DNA from: JAKPBU01 sp964425695
Lineage (GTDB): Bacteria > Pseudomonadota > Gammaproteobacteria > Xanthomonadales > Xanthomonadaceae
DNA: 64,000 bases
Assembly: GCA_964425695.1 (NCBI GenBank)
Contig: CAYRNF010000003.1
Coordinates: forward strand, 62,001 to 126,000
Reading direction: 5' to 3'
Shown here: positions 50,516 through 59,812 of the stretch, piece by piece
Layout of the letters: every line of letters starts with the position of its first letter
Position numbering within the stretch: the first letter of the stretch is position 1
The notes under the pieces: model-generated
What the model saw: only the letters and a program-made list of their open reading frames with translations
Told to the model about the DNA's origin: nothing
Database searches by the model: none
Position numbers and translations under genes: made by a program

Positions 50516-52012
50516 GTGAGAGTCGCCGCTTACGCCCGCTACAGCTCAGACCAGCAGCGTGACGCCTCGCTGGATGACCAACTGCGCAACTGCCGCGCCT
50601 ACTGCGCACGCGAGGGCTGGCCGGAGCCGGTCGCCTACACCGATGCCGCGGTGAGCGGTGCGCGCACCGATCGCCCCGGATACCAGCGGCTCGTGGCCGA
50701 CGCGTTGCGCTTCGACGTGATCCTGGTGGACGACCTTGCGCGCCTGTCCCGGGACAGCATCGAGGCACAGCGCCAGGTCCGCCGCTGGCATTTCCACGGG
50801 ATACGCGTCATCGGCCTGAGCGACGGCATCGACACCGCGCGCCGCGACGCTAAGGCGAGCGCAGCGCTGCGCGGCCTGATGGGTGAGCTGTACCTCGACA
50901 CCCTCCGCGAGAACACGCACCGCGGGCTGATGGGGCGTGCGCTGCAGGGCGCCAGCGGCGGCGGGTTGCCGTACGGCTACCAGGTGACCAGCACCGGTCA
51001 CCGCGCGATCCGGGAGGACCAGGCCGAGGTGGTACGCCGGATCTTCGGCGAGTACCTGGCCGGCAGCAGCGCCCGGGACATCGTGGCCGCGCTGAACCGC
51101 GAGGGCGTGCCGTCGCCACGGGGCGGCGTGTGGTCGGCCAACGCCGTGCACGGCGACGTGCGCCGCGGCATCGGCATCCTGGCCAACCCGATCTACGTGG
51201 GCCGGCAGACCTGGAACCGGAGCCGCTGGGTCAAGCACCCCGACACCGGCCGCCGCATCCGCCAGGAGCGCCCGCCTGGCGAATGGGTGACCACGGAGCA
51301 CCCCGAGCTGGCCATCGTCGACGCCGGCACCTGGGCGGCCACAGAGCGCCGTCTGCGCCTGCAGAGCCGCGCCTCGGGGACGGCTGGTCGCCCGGCCAAG
51401 CACGTCCTCTCGGGCGTCCTGCGCTGTGGCTTGTGCGGCGGGCCCATGGTCACCGTCGATCGCTACAAGTACGGCTGCGCCAACGCCAAGCAGCGCGGCA
51501 CCTGCGCCGGGATCCGGGTCGGCCGCGATGTCGCCGAGCAGGCCGTGCTGGCAGGCGTGCGTGACGCGCTACTGACCGATGAGGCGTTCCGCGAGTACCA
51601 GCGCGCCATGCAGGCCCACGTGCGCGCCGCCAGCGGCAATTCGACGAAGCGCCTGGCCGAGGCCGAGCGCTGGCACGGCCACATCATGCAGGCCATCCGC
51701 GCCGGCATCATCACGCCCAGCACCAAGGCTGACCTCGAGGCCGCGGAGCGCGCCGTCGCCGAAGCCAAGGCGGCCACGAAGGCCGAGCCCTCGCGCATGC
51801 TCCCGCGCCTGCGTGAACGCTGGGAGCGCATCGTGCGCGACCTGGGCGATTACGCGCGCAACAGCACCGTCGCCCGCGCAGCGCTCGTCGAGCTCATAGG
51901 CCAGAACATCACCGTCAGAAACGAAAACGGCGACCTCGTTGCCGAGATCGCCGATTCGCAGCTTGCGTTGGTAGCGGGGGCAGGATTTGAACCTGCGACC
52001 TTCGGGTTATGA
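50516..52012 (+). CDS. Large serine recombinase (integrase)
   Basis: A 498-residue protein with GTG start. The resolvase domain has the nucleophile Ser10 (AAYARYSSDQQ) and the usual LVDDLARLSRDS motif. The recombinase domain follows (ALNREGVPSPRGG), then a Cys-rich zinc ribbon (CGLCGGPM, YGCANAKQRGTC) and a C-terminal coiled coil. It catalyses integration and excision. The last 9-10 residues (AGFEPATFGL) are read from host tRNA sequence beyond attR; in the circular phage the frame would continue to a different tail. Confidence 0.93.
   Translation: MRVAAYARYSSDQQRDASLDDQLRNCRAYCAREGWPEPVAYTDAAVSGARTDRPGYQRLVADALRFDVILVDDLARLSRDSIEAQRQVRRWHFHGIRVIGLSDGIDTARRDAKASAALRGLMGELYLDTLRENTHRGLMGRALQGASGGGLPYGYQVTSTGHRAIREDQAEVVRRIFGEYLAGSSARDIVAALNREGVPSPRGGVWSANAVHGDVRRGIGILANPIYVGRQTWNRSRWVKHPDTGRRIRQERPPGEWVTTEHPELAIVDAGTWAATERRLRLQSRASGTAGRPAKHVLSGVLRCGLCGGPMVTVDRYKYGCANAKQRGTCAGIRVGRDVAEQAVLAGVRDALLTDEAFREYQRAMQAHVRAASGNSTKRLAEAERWHGHIMQAIRAGIITPSTKADLEAAERAVAEAKAATKAEPSRMLPRLRERWERIVRDLGDYARNSTVARAALVELIGQNITVRNENGDLVAEIADSQLALVAGAGFEPATFGL
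51968..51986. repeat. attR, right prophage attachment repeat
   Basis: TTGGTAGCGGGGGCAGGAT, identical to 1501-1519. It forms the last 18 bases of the intact tRNA-fMet gene, including the encoded CCA, plus one base. It also lies within the integrase reading frame. Confidence 0.9.
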
Positions 52013-52045
52013 GCCCGACGAGCTGCCAGACTGCTCCACCCCGCA
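51969..52045 (-). tRNA. Initiator tRNA-fMet (CAU)
   Basis: A 77-base initiator tRNA on the minus strand. The anticodon stem has the three consecutive G:C pairs (CGGG CTCATAA CCCG) specific to initiators, and CCA is encoded. Position 1 is T and position 72 is T, so the first pair is mismatched as expected for an initiator (C1-A72 in E. coli). Its 3' end is the prophage attachment core, and integration keeps the gene intact. Confidence 0.95.
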
Positions 52046-52056
52046 GCAGAGGCGGA

Positions 52057-52085
52057 ATTATGATGACGCCTGTCCGACTTTGCAA
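52057..52085 (-). promoter_or_regulatory. Promoter of tRNA-fMet
   Basis: Minus strand: TTGCAA (52080-52085), 17-base spacer, CATAAT (52057-52062), then a GC-rich stretch leading into the tRNA at 52045. This is a good sigma-70-type promoter. Confidence 0.75.
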
Positions 52086-52115
52086 CCCCTGTTCAGGCGC
52101 TGCGCGTCGGCGACG

Positions 52116-53585
52116 TCAGGCGAACGCGGCCTGGCACCAGGCCATGATCGGGTTCCACGCCAGTCCCAGCGCGAGCAGCGCCAGTGCGTTCACGCCGAAG
52201 GCCAGGCGCAGGGGTCGGTCGTCCATCGGCGCGTGCTGCCGGCCTTCGTGTTCGTCGAAATACATGGCCTTGATGACGCGCAGGTAGTAGAACGCGCCGA
52301 TCACCGCGAACACGATGCCCACGATCGCCAGCCACAGCATCCCGCCTTCCAGCGCAGCGCGCAGCACCACGAGCTTGGCCCAGAATCCCAGGAACGGCGG
52401 CACGCCCGCCAGCGACGCCATCACGCACAGCACCAGGCCGGCCATCCACGGGCTGCGTGCGTTCAGGCCCTTGAAGTCGGCAATCTCGTCGGCTTCGAAA
52501 CCGCGGTTGGACAGCGCCACGATCGCACCGAACGACGCGGTGGCCATGATCGCGTAGCTGATGGCGTAGAACATCGCTGCCGCATACCCCTGGGGACCGC
52601 CGCCGGCGATGCCCAGGAACAGGAAGCCGACATGCGAGATGGTCGAGTACGCCAGCATCCGCTTGAGGTTGGTCTGCGCCAGCGCCAGCAGGTTGCCGAT
52701 CGCCAGCGACAGCGTCGCCAGTACCGCCAGCATCTGACGCCACTGATCGTCCAGCGGGCCCAGGCCGGCTTCGAGCAGGCGGTAGGCCATGGCGAACGAC
52801 GCCAGCTTCGGCGCGGCGCCGATGAACAGCGTGATCGCGGTGGGCGCGCCCTGATAGGTGTCCGGCAGCCACATGTGGAACGGCGCGGCGCCGAACTTGA
52901 AGGCGATACCGGCCACCAGGAACACCACGCCGGTGACCAGCATCATGCCCTGCGTGGTGGTGGCCGCGGCGGCATTGATCTGCGCCAGGTCCAGGGTACC
53001 GGTGGCGCCGTAGACCAGCGACATGCCGTACAGCAGCAGGCCAGAGGCCAGCGAGCCGAGCACGAAGTACTTCATCGCCGCTTCCGAGCTGCGGGCGTCG
53101 TCGCGATCCAGCGCGACCAGCGCGTAGGAACACAGCGCCAGCATCTCCAGCCCCAGGTACACCATCACCAGGCTGCCCGCGGAGATCAGCAGCAGCATGC
53201 CGATGCTGGCGAACAGCATCAGCACCGGCACTTCGCCCTTGTACAGGCCGCGCGCGCGCAGGGAGGGCCACGCGTACACCAGCGACAGCGCGCTGACGAT
53301 GCACACCACCACGTTCAGCACGTCGGCCATGGTGTCGCGCACGAACATGCCGCCCAGCACCGTGCCCTGCCCGCCCACGCCGGCCGCGATCAGCGCACCG
53401 GCGGCGAGCAGCGCGGCGATGGACAGGGCGTGGGTCAACACGCGGCGGCGCTCGTCCAGGAACAGGTCCACGATCAGCAGCACGAAGGCGGCGCCGGCCA
53501 GCACCAGCACCGGCAGCAAAGGCTGCAGGTCTGCCAGCGTCGCGGCGGACGCGAGGGGCATGGTCGAAGTGGCGGTCTGCATCAT
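52116..53585 (-). CDS. nuoN: NADH-quinone oxidoreductase subunit N
   Basis: A 489-residue integral membrane subunit of complex I with about 14 transmembrane segments and proton-channel residues (LELLALCSYALVALDRDD, KFGAAPFHMWLPDTYQGAPT). It is the last gene of the nuo operon. It ends about 70 bases before tRNA-fMet. ATG overlapping the end of nuoM region was taken as start. Confidence 0.97.
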   Translation of the reverse strand: MMQTATSTMPLASAATLADLQPLLPVLVLAGAAFVLLIVDLFLDERRRVLTHALSIAALLAAGALIAAGVGGQGTVLGGMFVRDTMADVLNVVVCIVSALSLVYAWPSLRARGLYKGEVPVLMLFASIGMLLLISAGSLVMVYLGLEMLALCSYALVALDRDDARSSEAAMKYFVLGSLASGLLLYGMSLVYGATGTLDLAQINAAAATTTQGMMLVTGVVFLVAGIAFKFGAAPFHMWLPDTYQGAPTAITLFIGAAPKLASFAMAYRLLEAGLGPLDDQWRQMLAVLATLSLAIGNLLALAQTNLKRMLAYSTISHVGFLFLGIAGGGPQGYAAAMFYAISYAIMATASFGAIVALSNRGFEADEIADFKGLNARSPWMAGLVLCVMASLAGVPPFLGFWAKLVVLRAALEGGMLWLAIVGIVFAVIGAFYYLRVIKAMYFDEHEGRQHAPMDDRPLRLAFGVNALALLALGLAWNPIMAWCQAAFA

Positions 53586-53586
53586 G

Positions 53587-55107
53587 TCACGGGCCCGTCA
53601 GTTTGCTGGCGGCCAGCTGCTGGGCCAGTTGCGCGATGGAAGGCTCCATCAGGTCGGTGAGCGGTTTCGGCCAAACGCCGATCAGCAGCGTGCCGGCGGC
53701 GAACGTGCCCAGCACGAGCCACTCGCGCTTGTCCAGGTCCTTCAGTTCCGCCACGTGCGCATTGCCCACTTCGCCGAACACCACGCGCTTGACCATCCAC
53801 AGCGTGTAGGCGGCGCCCAGGATCAGGGTGACGGCGGCCGCGAACGCGATCAGCGGATGCTTCTGGAACGCAGCCAGGATCACCATGAACTCGCCGACGA
53901 AGCCGGATGTGCCCGGCAGGCCGGCGTTGGCCATGCCGAAGAACACCGCGAACATCGCGAACCACGGCATCACGTTGGCCACGCCGCCGTAGTCGCGGAT
54001 CATGCGGCTGTGCATGCGGTCGTAGAGCACGCCCACGCACGAGAACATCGCGCCAGAGATGAAGCCGTGCGAGATCATCTGCACCATCGCGCCCTGCAGG
54101 CCCAGGCGCGCGGCGTCCACGTTGCCGGCCTCGCGCACCAGCGCAAACGCGATGAACGTGCCCAGCGTGACGAAGCCCATGTGCGATATCGACGAATAGG
54201 CGATCAGCTTCTTCATGTCGTCCTGCACCAGCGCCACCAGGCCGATGTAGATCACCGCGATCAGGCTCAGCGCGATCACCAGCCACGCCCACTCGTGTCC
54301 GGCATCGGGCACGATCGGCAGGGTGAAGCGCAGGAAGCCGTAGCCGCCGATCTTCAGCATGATCGCCGCCAGCACCACCGAGCCGCCGGTGGGCGCTTCC
54401 ACGTGCGCATCCGGCAGCCAGGTGTGCACCGGGAACATCGGGACCTTCACCGCGAACGCGATCAGGAACGCGAAGAACAGCCACATCTGCTCGGTCATCG
54501 ACAGCGGCAGCGCCGCCATGTCGGACAGCTGCCAGCTGCCGCCCTTCAGGTAGAGGTAGATCAGCCCGACCAGCATGAACACCGAGCCGAGGAACGTGTA
54601 CAGGAAGAACTTCACCGACGCGTACACGCGGCGCGGGCCGCCCCACACGCCGATGATGATGAACATCGGGATCAGCATGCCTTCGAAGAAGACATAGAAC
54701 AGCATCGCGTCCAGCGCCGCGAACACGCCGACCATCAGGCCTTCCAGCGCCAGGAACGCCGCGACGTACTGGTTGACGCGCTTGTCGATCGATCCCCACG
54801 CCCCGATCAGCACCAGCACGGTGACCAGCGTGGTCAGGCCGATCAGCGCCACCGAGATGCCATCCGCGCCCAGCCGGTACTGGATGTCGTAGGCCGGGAT
54901 CCAGGCGTGCTGCTCCACGAACTGCATGCCTGGGTTGGCGTAGTCGAAGCCGGTGAACAACGGAATGCTCAGCGCAAGGCACAGCAGCGCCACGCCCAGC
55001 GCCAGCCAGCGTGCGGCCTGCGGACGCGAGTTGCCCAGCATCAGGCACAGCGCCCCGCCCAGGATCGGCAGCCAGACCAGCAGGCTCAGTAGTGGAAGAT
55101 TGCTCAC
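53587..55107 (-). CDS. nuoM: NADH-quinone oxidoreductase subunit M
   Basis: A 506-residue antiporter-like subunit of complex I. Motifs include FVFFEGMLIPMFIIIGVWGG and MFPVHTWLPDAHVEAPTGGS, where Lys and His line the proton channel. GTG start. Follows nuoL on the same strand. Confidence 0.97.
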   Translation of the reverse strand: MSNLPLLSLLVWLPILGGALCLMLGNSRPQAARWLALGVALLCLALSIPLFTGFDYANPGMQFVEQHAWIPAYDIQYRLGADGISVALIGLTTLVTVLVLIGAWGSIDKRVNQYVAAFLALEGLMVGVFAALDAMLFYVFFEGMLIPMFIIIGVWGGPRRVYASVKFFLYTFLGSVFMLVGLIYLYLKGGSWQLSDMAALPLSMTEQMWLFFAFLIAFAVKVPMFPVHTWLPDAHVEAPTGGSVVLAAIMLKIGGYGFLRFTLPIVPDAGHEWAWLVIALSLIAVIYIGLVALVQDDMKKLIAYSSISHMGFVTLGTFIAFALVREAGNVDAARLGLQGAMVQMISHGFISGAMFSCVGVLYDRMHSRMIRDYGGVANVMPWFAMFAVFFGMANAGLPGTSGFVGEFMVILAAFQKHPLIAFAAAVTLILGAAYTLWMVKRVVFGEVGNAHVAELKDLDKREWLVLGTFAAGTLLIGVWPKPLTDLMEPSIAQLAQQLAASKLTGP

Positions 55108-55138
55108 GCTTGTCGGTTCCCTTGTGCCCTGCCCTGCA

Positions 55139-57274
55139 TTACCGCCCCCACCACCACACCAGCGCGCCCAGCAGGCCGATCAGCCCCAGGATCATTGCGA
55201 ACGCGTAGTGGTACAGGTAACCCGACTGGGTCTTGCGCAGCACGCCCGAGAACAGGTCCACCAGGCGCGCGCTGCCGTTGACGGCCACCCCGTCGATCAC
55301 CCGCGCGTCGAACATCCGCGACAGCTTGCCCAGAGCGACGCCACCGCCGGCGAACCCGCCGATCCACAGGTCGTCGAACCCGTACTTGTTCTCCAGGATC
55401 CGCTTGGGCAGCGCAAAGATGCGTGCGGCTTTCGCCGGCAGTTCCGGCTTCCACCAGTACATGACGGTGGCCAGCACGAAGCCGGCGACCACCAGCCAGA
55501 ACGCGGGCGCCACGAATCCGTGCAGTGCAAACGCCACCGGCTCGTGCCACAGCTCGGCGCCGAGCTTGGCGATGGTGTCGCGCGCGGGATCCAGGTCGAT
55601 CGCGCCCAGGAAGAACGGCAGCTGCTTGTGGTGGCCGCCCACGTCGGTGCCGAACAGCATCGGCCCGGCGGTGAAGTAGCCCACCAGGATCGACGGGATC
55701 GCCAGCAGGACGAGCGGCAGGGTCACCACCCACGGCGACTCGTGCGGCTCGTGCGGGCCGCAGTGCCCGTGGTCGTCGTGATGGCTCGACACGTCGGGTT
55801 CATGGTGCGTTTCGTGCGCGTCCGCGGCGTGGTGGGCGCCGTGCGCGTGTGCCGCATCGCGGAAGCGCTCGGGGCCAAAGAACGTCATGTACAGCAGGCG
55901 GAAGCTGTAGAAACTGGTCACGAACGCGCCCAGCAGCACGGACCAGTAGCCGTAGGTGGCCACCCACGAGGGCGCTTCTCCCGCGTGCAGCTTGGCCGCC
56001 TCGATGATGGTGTCCTTCGAGTAGAAGCCGCTGAAGAACGGCGTGCCCACCAACGCCAGCGTGCCGATGACGCTGGTCCAGAAGGTGATGGGCATGTACT
56101 TGCGCAGGCCGCCCATGCGGCGCATGTCCTGCTCATGGTGCATGCCGATGATCACCGACCCGGCGGCCAGGAACAGCAGCGCCTTGAAGAAGGCATGGGT
56201 CATCAGGTGGTAGACGGCCGCCGAGTACGCGGACACGCCCAGCGCCACGGTCATGTAGCCCAGCTGGGACAGCGTGGAATACGCCACCACGCGCTTGATG
56301 TCGTTCTGCACCATGCCGATCAGGCCGGTGAAGAACGCCGTCGTGGCGCCGATGAACAGCACGAAGTTCAGAGCGGTCTGGCTCAGCTCGAACAGCGGCG
56401 ACATGCGCGCCACCATGAAGATGCCGGCGGTCACCATGGTCGCGGCGTGGATCAGCGCCGAGATGGGCGTGGGGCCCTCCATCGAGTCGGGCAGCCAGAC
56501 GTGCAGCGGTACCTGCGCCGACTTACCCATGGCGCCGATGAACAGGCAGATGCAGATCAGCGTGGCCACAGACCACGCATGGCCCGCGAAGATCTGCACT
56601 TGCTGCCCTTCGAGCAACCGCGCGTTGGCGAACACGGTGGCGTAGTCCAGCGTGTCGAACCAGTACAGCACCCCGGCGATGCCCAGCAGGAAGCCGAAGT
56701 CGCCGACGCGGTTGACCAGGAACGCCTTGAGATTGGCGAAGATGGCCGACGGTTTCTTGTACCAGAAGCCGATCAGCAGGTAGGACACCAGGCCCACCGC
56801 CTCCCAGCCGAAGAACAGCTGCAGGAAGTTGTTGCTCATCACCAGCATCAGCATGCTGAAGGTGAACAGCGAGATGTAGCTGAAGAAGCGCTGGTAGCCC
56901 GGGTCTTCGGCCATGTAGCCGATGGTGTACACGTGCACCAGCAGCGAGACGAAGGTGACCACCACCATCATCATCGCGGTGAGCTTGTCCACCATGAAGC
57001 CCACGTGCGCGTCGTACGCGCCGACCTGGAAGAACGTGTACACGTTCTGGTTGAACGGCGCGGCGCCCTGCCCGACCAGCTGCCACAGCACGTACATCGA
57101 CAGCGCGCAGCTGACCGCCACGCCCAGGATGGTGATGCCGTGCGCGCCTGCGCGGCCGACCTGGCGGCCGAACAGGCCGGCGACGATGGCGCCGAGCAGC
57201 GGCGCCAGCACCACGGCCAGCAGGATCGATTGCGAGATCGCGTTGTTGGACAGCGGGATTTCGGTGACCGGCAT
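55139..57274 (-). CDS. nuoL: NADH-quinone oxidoreductase subunit L
   Basis: A 711-residue subunit, the largest antiporter-like protein of complex I, with the lateral helix at its C-terminus. Characteristic stretches are FFGWEAVGLVSYLLIGFWYK and VPLHVWLPDSMEGPTPISAL. A His/Asp/Glu-rich loop (HAHGAHHAADAHETHHEPDV) is present around residue 490. It follows nuoK. Confidence 0.97.
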   Translation of the reverse strand: MPVTEIPLSNNAISQSILLAVVLAPLLGAIVAGLFGRQVGRAGAHGITILGVAVSCALSMYVLWQLVGQGAAPFNQNVYTFFQVGAYDAHVGFMVDKLTAMMMVVVTFVSLLVHVYTIGYMAEDPGYQRFFSYISLFTFSMLMLVMSNNFLQLFFGWEAVGLVSYLLIGFWYKKPSAIFANLKAFLVNRVGDFGFLLGIAGVLYWFDTLDYATVFANARLLEGQQVQIFAGHAWSVATLICICLFIGAMGKSAQVPLHVWLPDSMEGPTPISALIHAATMVTAGIFMVARMSPLFELSQTALNFVLFIGATTAFFTGLIGMVQNDIKRVVAYSTLSQLGYMTVALGVSAYSAAVYHLMTHAFFKALLFLAAGSVIIGMHHEQDMRRMGGLRKYMPITFWTSVIGTLALVGTPFFSGFYSKDTIIEAAKLHAGEAPSWVATYGYWSVLLGAFVTSFYSFRLLYMTFFGPERFRDAAHAHGAHHAADAHETHHEPDVSSHHDDHGHCGPHEPHESPWVVTLPLVLLAIPSILVGYFTAGPMLFGTDVGGHHKQLPFFLGAIDLDPARDTIAKLGAELWHEPVAFALHGFVAPAFWLVVAGFVLATVMYWWKPELPAKAARIFALPKRILENKYGFDDLWIGGFAGGGVALGKLSRMFDARVIDGVAVNGSARLVDLFSGVLRKTQSGYLYHYAFAMILGLIGLLGALVWWWGR

Positions 57275-57278
57275 CGGC

Positions 57279-57611
57279 TCAGCCCTTGAGTGTGTCGATG
57301 TCGGCGACGTCGATCGTGCGCCGGTTGCGGAACAGCGTCACCAGGATCGCCAGGCCGATCGCGGCCTCGGCCGCCGCCACGGTGAGGATGAAGAACACGA
57401 AGATCTGGCCGGCCGCGTCGCCGAACTCGCGCGAGAACGCGACGAAGTTGATGTTCACCGCCAGCAGCATCAGTTCGATGCACATCAACAGGATTATGAC
57501 GTTCTTCCGGTTGATGAAGAGGCCGGCCACGCTGATGCAGAACAGCACGGCGCCCAGCGCCAGGTAGTGGCCCAGCGACAGCGCGCTGGCGATCCCGGTG
57601 GCAGCGTCCAT
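57279..57611 (-). CDS. nuoK: NADH-quinone oxidoreductase subunit K
   Basis: A 110-residue three-helix subunit with conserved Glu residues in MCIELMLLAVNINFVAFS and AAEAAIGLAILVTLFR, which carry protons. The start overlaps nuoJ by TGATG. Confidence 0.95.
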   Translation of the reverse strand: MDAATGIASALSLGHYLALGAVLFCISVAGLFINRKNVIILLMCIELMLLAVNINFVAFSREFGDAAGQIFVFFILTVAAAEAAIGLAILVTLFRNRRTIDVADIDTLKG

Positions 57612-58246
57612 CAGTTCGCCTCCCCTGCTTCGCCGGCCGGCGGCAGCGGCTTCTCCGCGTCCATGCGCACCAGGCGCACCCGGTCCGCGGCGCGCACGTT
57701 GCCCTGCTCCAGCGGGTTCTGGTGCTTGGCACCCGGCCTGCGGCGCAGGGTCAGCATGACCGCCGCGACCACCGCCACGGTCAGGATCACCGCGGCCACC
57801 TCGAACGGCAGCAGGAACTCGGTGAACAGCGAACGCGCCAGCCAGTGGGTGTTCGGCTCGCCAGCCGCGGCCGCCGGATCCACGCCGAAAGGCGTGCCCG
57901 TCTTCGCCAGCACGCCGATCAGCACGAAGATCTCCACCAGCATCGCCACCGCCACCAGCAGGCCGATGGGCAGGTAGCGCACGAAGCCCTCGCGCATCGG
58001 GGTGGTGTCCACGTCGATCATCATCACCACGAACAGGAACAGCACCATCACCGCGCCCACGTACACCAGCACCAGGGCGATGCCCAGGAACTCGGCGCCG
58101 GCCAGGATCCAGCCGCAGGCCACGGAAAAGAACGTCAGCACCAGGAACAGCGCCGCATGCACGGGGTTCTTGACGCTGATCACCGCGCCGGCGGACATGA
58201 CCGCGGCGACGGCGAAGGCGAAGAAGGCGAACAGGACGAAATCCAT
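57611..58246 (-). CDS. nuoJ: NADH-quinone oxidoreductase subunit J
   Basis: A 211-residue five-helix membrane subunit of complex I. YVGAVMVLFLFVVMMIDVD is the conserved third-helix motif. Located between nuoI and nuoK, partner of nuoK in the membrane arm. Confidence 0.95.
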   Translation of the reverse strand: MDFVLFAFFAFAVAAVMSAGAVISVKNPVHAALFLVLTFFSVACGWILAGAEFLGIALVLVYVGAVMVLFLFVVMMIDVDTTPMREGFVRYLPIGLLVAVAMLVEIFVLIGVLAKTGTPFGVDPAAAAGEPNTHWLARSLFTEFLLPFEVAAVILTVAVVAAVMLTLRRRPGAKHQNPLEQGNVRAADRVRLVRMDAEKPLPPAGEAGEAN

Positions 58247-58250
58247 GGGC

Positions 58251-58739
58251 TTACCTGAAGGCGGCGTCGGCGGCGCGGCGTTCCGCGATCTCGGCCTCGA
58301 GCCGGTCGCCGATGGCCAGCAGCTGCGGCTTGGTCACGATGTTCTCGCCGCGGTTCTCGAAGTGGTACTCGAGCACGTGCGTTTCCACGATGGAATCCAC
58401 CGGGCACGACTCCTCGCAGAACCCGCAGTAGATGCACTTGAACAGGTCGATGTCGTAGCGCGTGGTGCGCCGCGTGCCGTCGGCGCGCTGCTCGGAGTCG
58501 ATGGTGATCGCCAGCGCCGGACACACCGCCTCGCACAGCTTGCACGCGATGCAGCGCTCCTCGCCGTTGGGGTAACGGCGCAGCGCATGCAGCCCGCGGA
58601 AGCGCGGCGACTGCGGCGTCTTCTCCATCGGGTACATCAGCGTGTACTTGGGGCGGAACAGGTATTTCAGCGTCAGCCACAGCCCCTGCATCAGCTCGAG
58701 CAGGAGCAGGCCGCGGAACCACGAAACGATGCGGTTCAT
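58251..58739 (-). CDS. nuoI: NADH-quinone oxidoreductase subunit I
   Basis: A 162-residue ferredoxin-like subunit with two 4Fe-4S motifs (CIACKLCEAVCP and CIYCGFCEESCP) that pass electrons to the quinone site. An amphipathic N-terminal helix contacts the membrane. Start overlaps the nuoH stop. Confidence 0.97.
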   Translation of the reverse strand: MNRIVSWFRGLLLLELMQGLWLTLKYLFRPKYTLMYPMEKTPQSPRFRGLHALRRYPNGEERCIACKLCEAVCPALAITIDSEQRADGTRRTTRYDIDLFKCIYCGFCEESCPVDSIVETHVLEYHFENRGENIVTKPQLLAIGDRLEAEIAERRAADAAFR

Positions 58740-59812
58740 GCGCCCGCCTCCAGGACCCCGAAGAACGACAGCAGGCTGGTCACCGCGATCCAGGCGATGG
58801 AGATGGGAATGAACACCTTCCAGCCCAAGCGCATGATCTGGTCGTAGCGGTAGCGCGGGAACGACGCGCGGAACCAGATGAAGCAGCTGGCGAAGAAGAA
58901 CACCTTCGCGAAGAGCCACCACCACCCGTCCACCGACAGCAGCGGGATGCCCAGGCCCTGGAACGGGCTGAGCCAGCCGCCCAGGAAGAAGATCGCGGTC
59001 AGGAAGCTGATCAGGATCATGTTCGCGTATTCGGCCAGGAAGAACAGCGCGAACTGCGAGCCGGAGTACTCCACCATGTGGCCGGCGACGATCTCCGACT
59101 CGCCTTCGACCACGTCGAACGGCGCGCGGTTGGTTTCGGCCACGCCGGAGACGAAATAGATCACGAACAGCGGCAGCAGTGGCCACGCGAACCACTCCAG
59201 CGCGCCGGCGTTGCCGGCCTGCGCCATCACGATCTCGCTCATGTTCAGGCTGCCGGCGGCGATCATCACGCCGACCAAGGCGAAGCCCATGGCGATCTCG
59301 TAGCTGATCATCTGCGCCGAGGCGCGCATGGCGCCCAGGAACGCGTACTTCGAGTTGGACGCCCAGCCCGCCAGGATGATTCCGTAGATGCCTAGCGAGG
59401 TCATCATGAGCAGGTACAGCAGCCCTGCATTGGCGTTGGACAGCACCAGGCGCGTATCGAACGGGACCACCGCCCATGCGGCGAACGCCGGCGCCAGCGT
59501 CACCAGCGGCGCGAGCACGAACAGCACCTTGTGCGCGGCCGTGGGCCGGATCACTTCCTTGAACAGCAGCTTGAAGACGTCCGCGAAGGCCTGGAGGATG
59601 CCGAAGCCGACATACATCGGCCCATGGCGCACGTGCATCCAGCCGATGAGCTTGCGCTCCCACACCACGTAGAACGCGACGGCCAGGATCACGGGCACGG
59701 CGATGGCCAGGATCTTGAGCACGATCCACAGCACCACGCCCAGCGCGCCGAGCGACATCAGCGCGTCGTGCAGCGGGTCGGTCAGGTTGGAGAGCAGGTC
59801 GGCAGTGTTCAC
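58736..59812 (-). CDS. nuoH: NADH-quinone oxidoreductase subunit H
   Basis: A 358-residue membrane subunit forming part of the quinone chamber. Signatures are VWERKLIGWMHVRHGPMYVG and ETNRAPFDVVEGESEIVAGH. GTG start overlapping the nuoG stop (GTGA) was chosen over an upstream frame. Confidence 0.95.
   Translation of the reverse strand: MNTADLLSNLTDPLHDALMSLGALGVVLWIVLKILAIAVPVILAVAFYVVWERKLIGWMHVRHGPMYVGFGILQAFADVFKLLFKEVIRPTAAHKVLFVLAPLVTLAPAFAAWAVVPFDTRLVLSNANAGLLYLLMMTSLGIYGIILAGWASNSKYAFLGAMRASAQMISYEIAMGFALVGVMIAAGSLNMSEIVMAQAGNAGALEWFAWPLLPLFVIYFVSGVAETNRAPFDVVEGESEIVAGHMVEYSGSQFALFFLAEYANMILISFLTAIFFLGGWLSPFQGLGIPLLSVDGWWWLFAKVFFFASCFIWFRASFPRYRYDQIMRLGWKVFIPISIAWIAVTSLLSFFGVLEAGA

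Larger units (their letters stand above)
1501..51986. mobile_element. Lambda-like siphovirus prophage (about 50.5 kb) inserted in tRNA-fMet
   Basis: The element is bounded by 19-bp direct repeats derived from the tRNA-fMet 3' end. It carries a serine integrase, immunity region, replication genes, recombination genes, lysis cassette, terminase, head and long-tail genes. The packaging and head set (small subunit, GpA-type terminase, gpW, portal, S49 protease, gpD, gpE) is of lambda type, and the tape measure and tail-tip proteins indicate a long non-contractile tail. No frameshifted or truncated structural gene was seen apart from the programmed G/GT shift, so it looks complete. Inducibility cannot be judged from sequence. 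Confidence 0.95.

Noticed and set aside
51960..52012. The C-terminal sequence AGFEPATFGL of the integrase as a conserved protein motif
   Set aside because: It is the antisense translation of the tRNA-fMet gene, not a selected protein domain.
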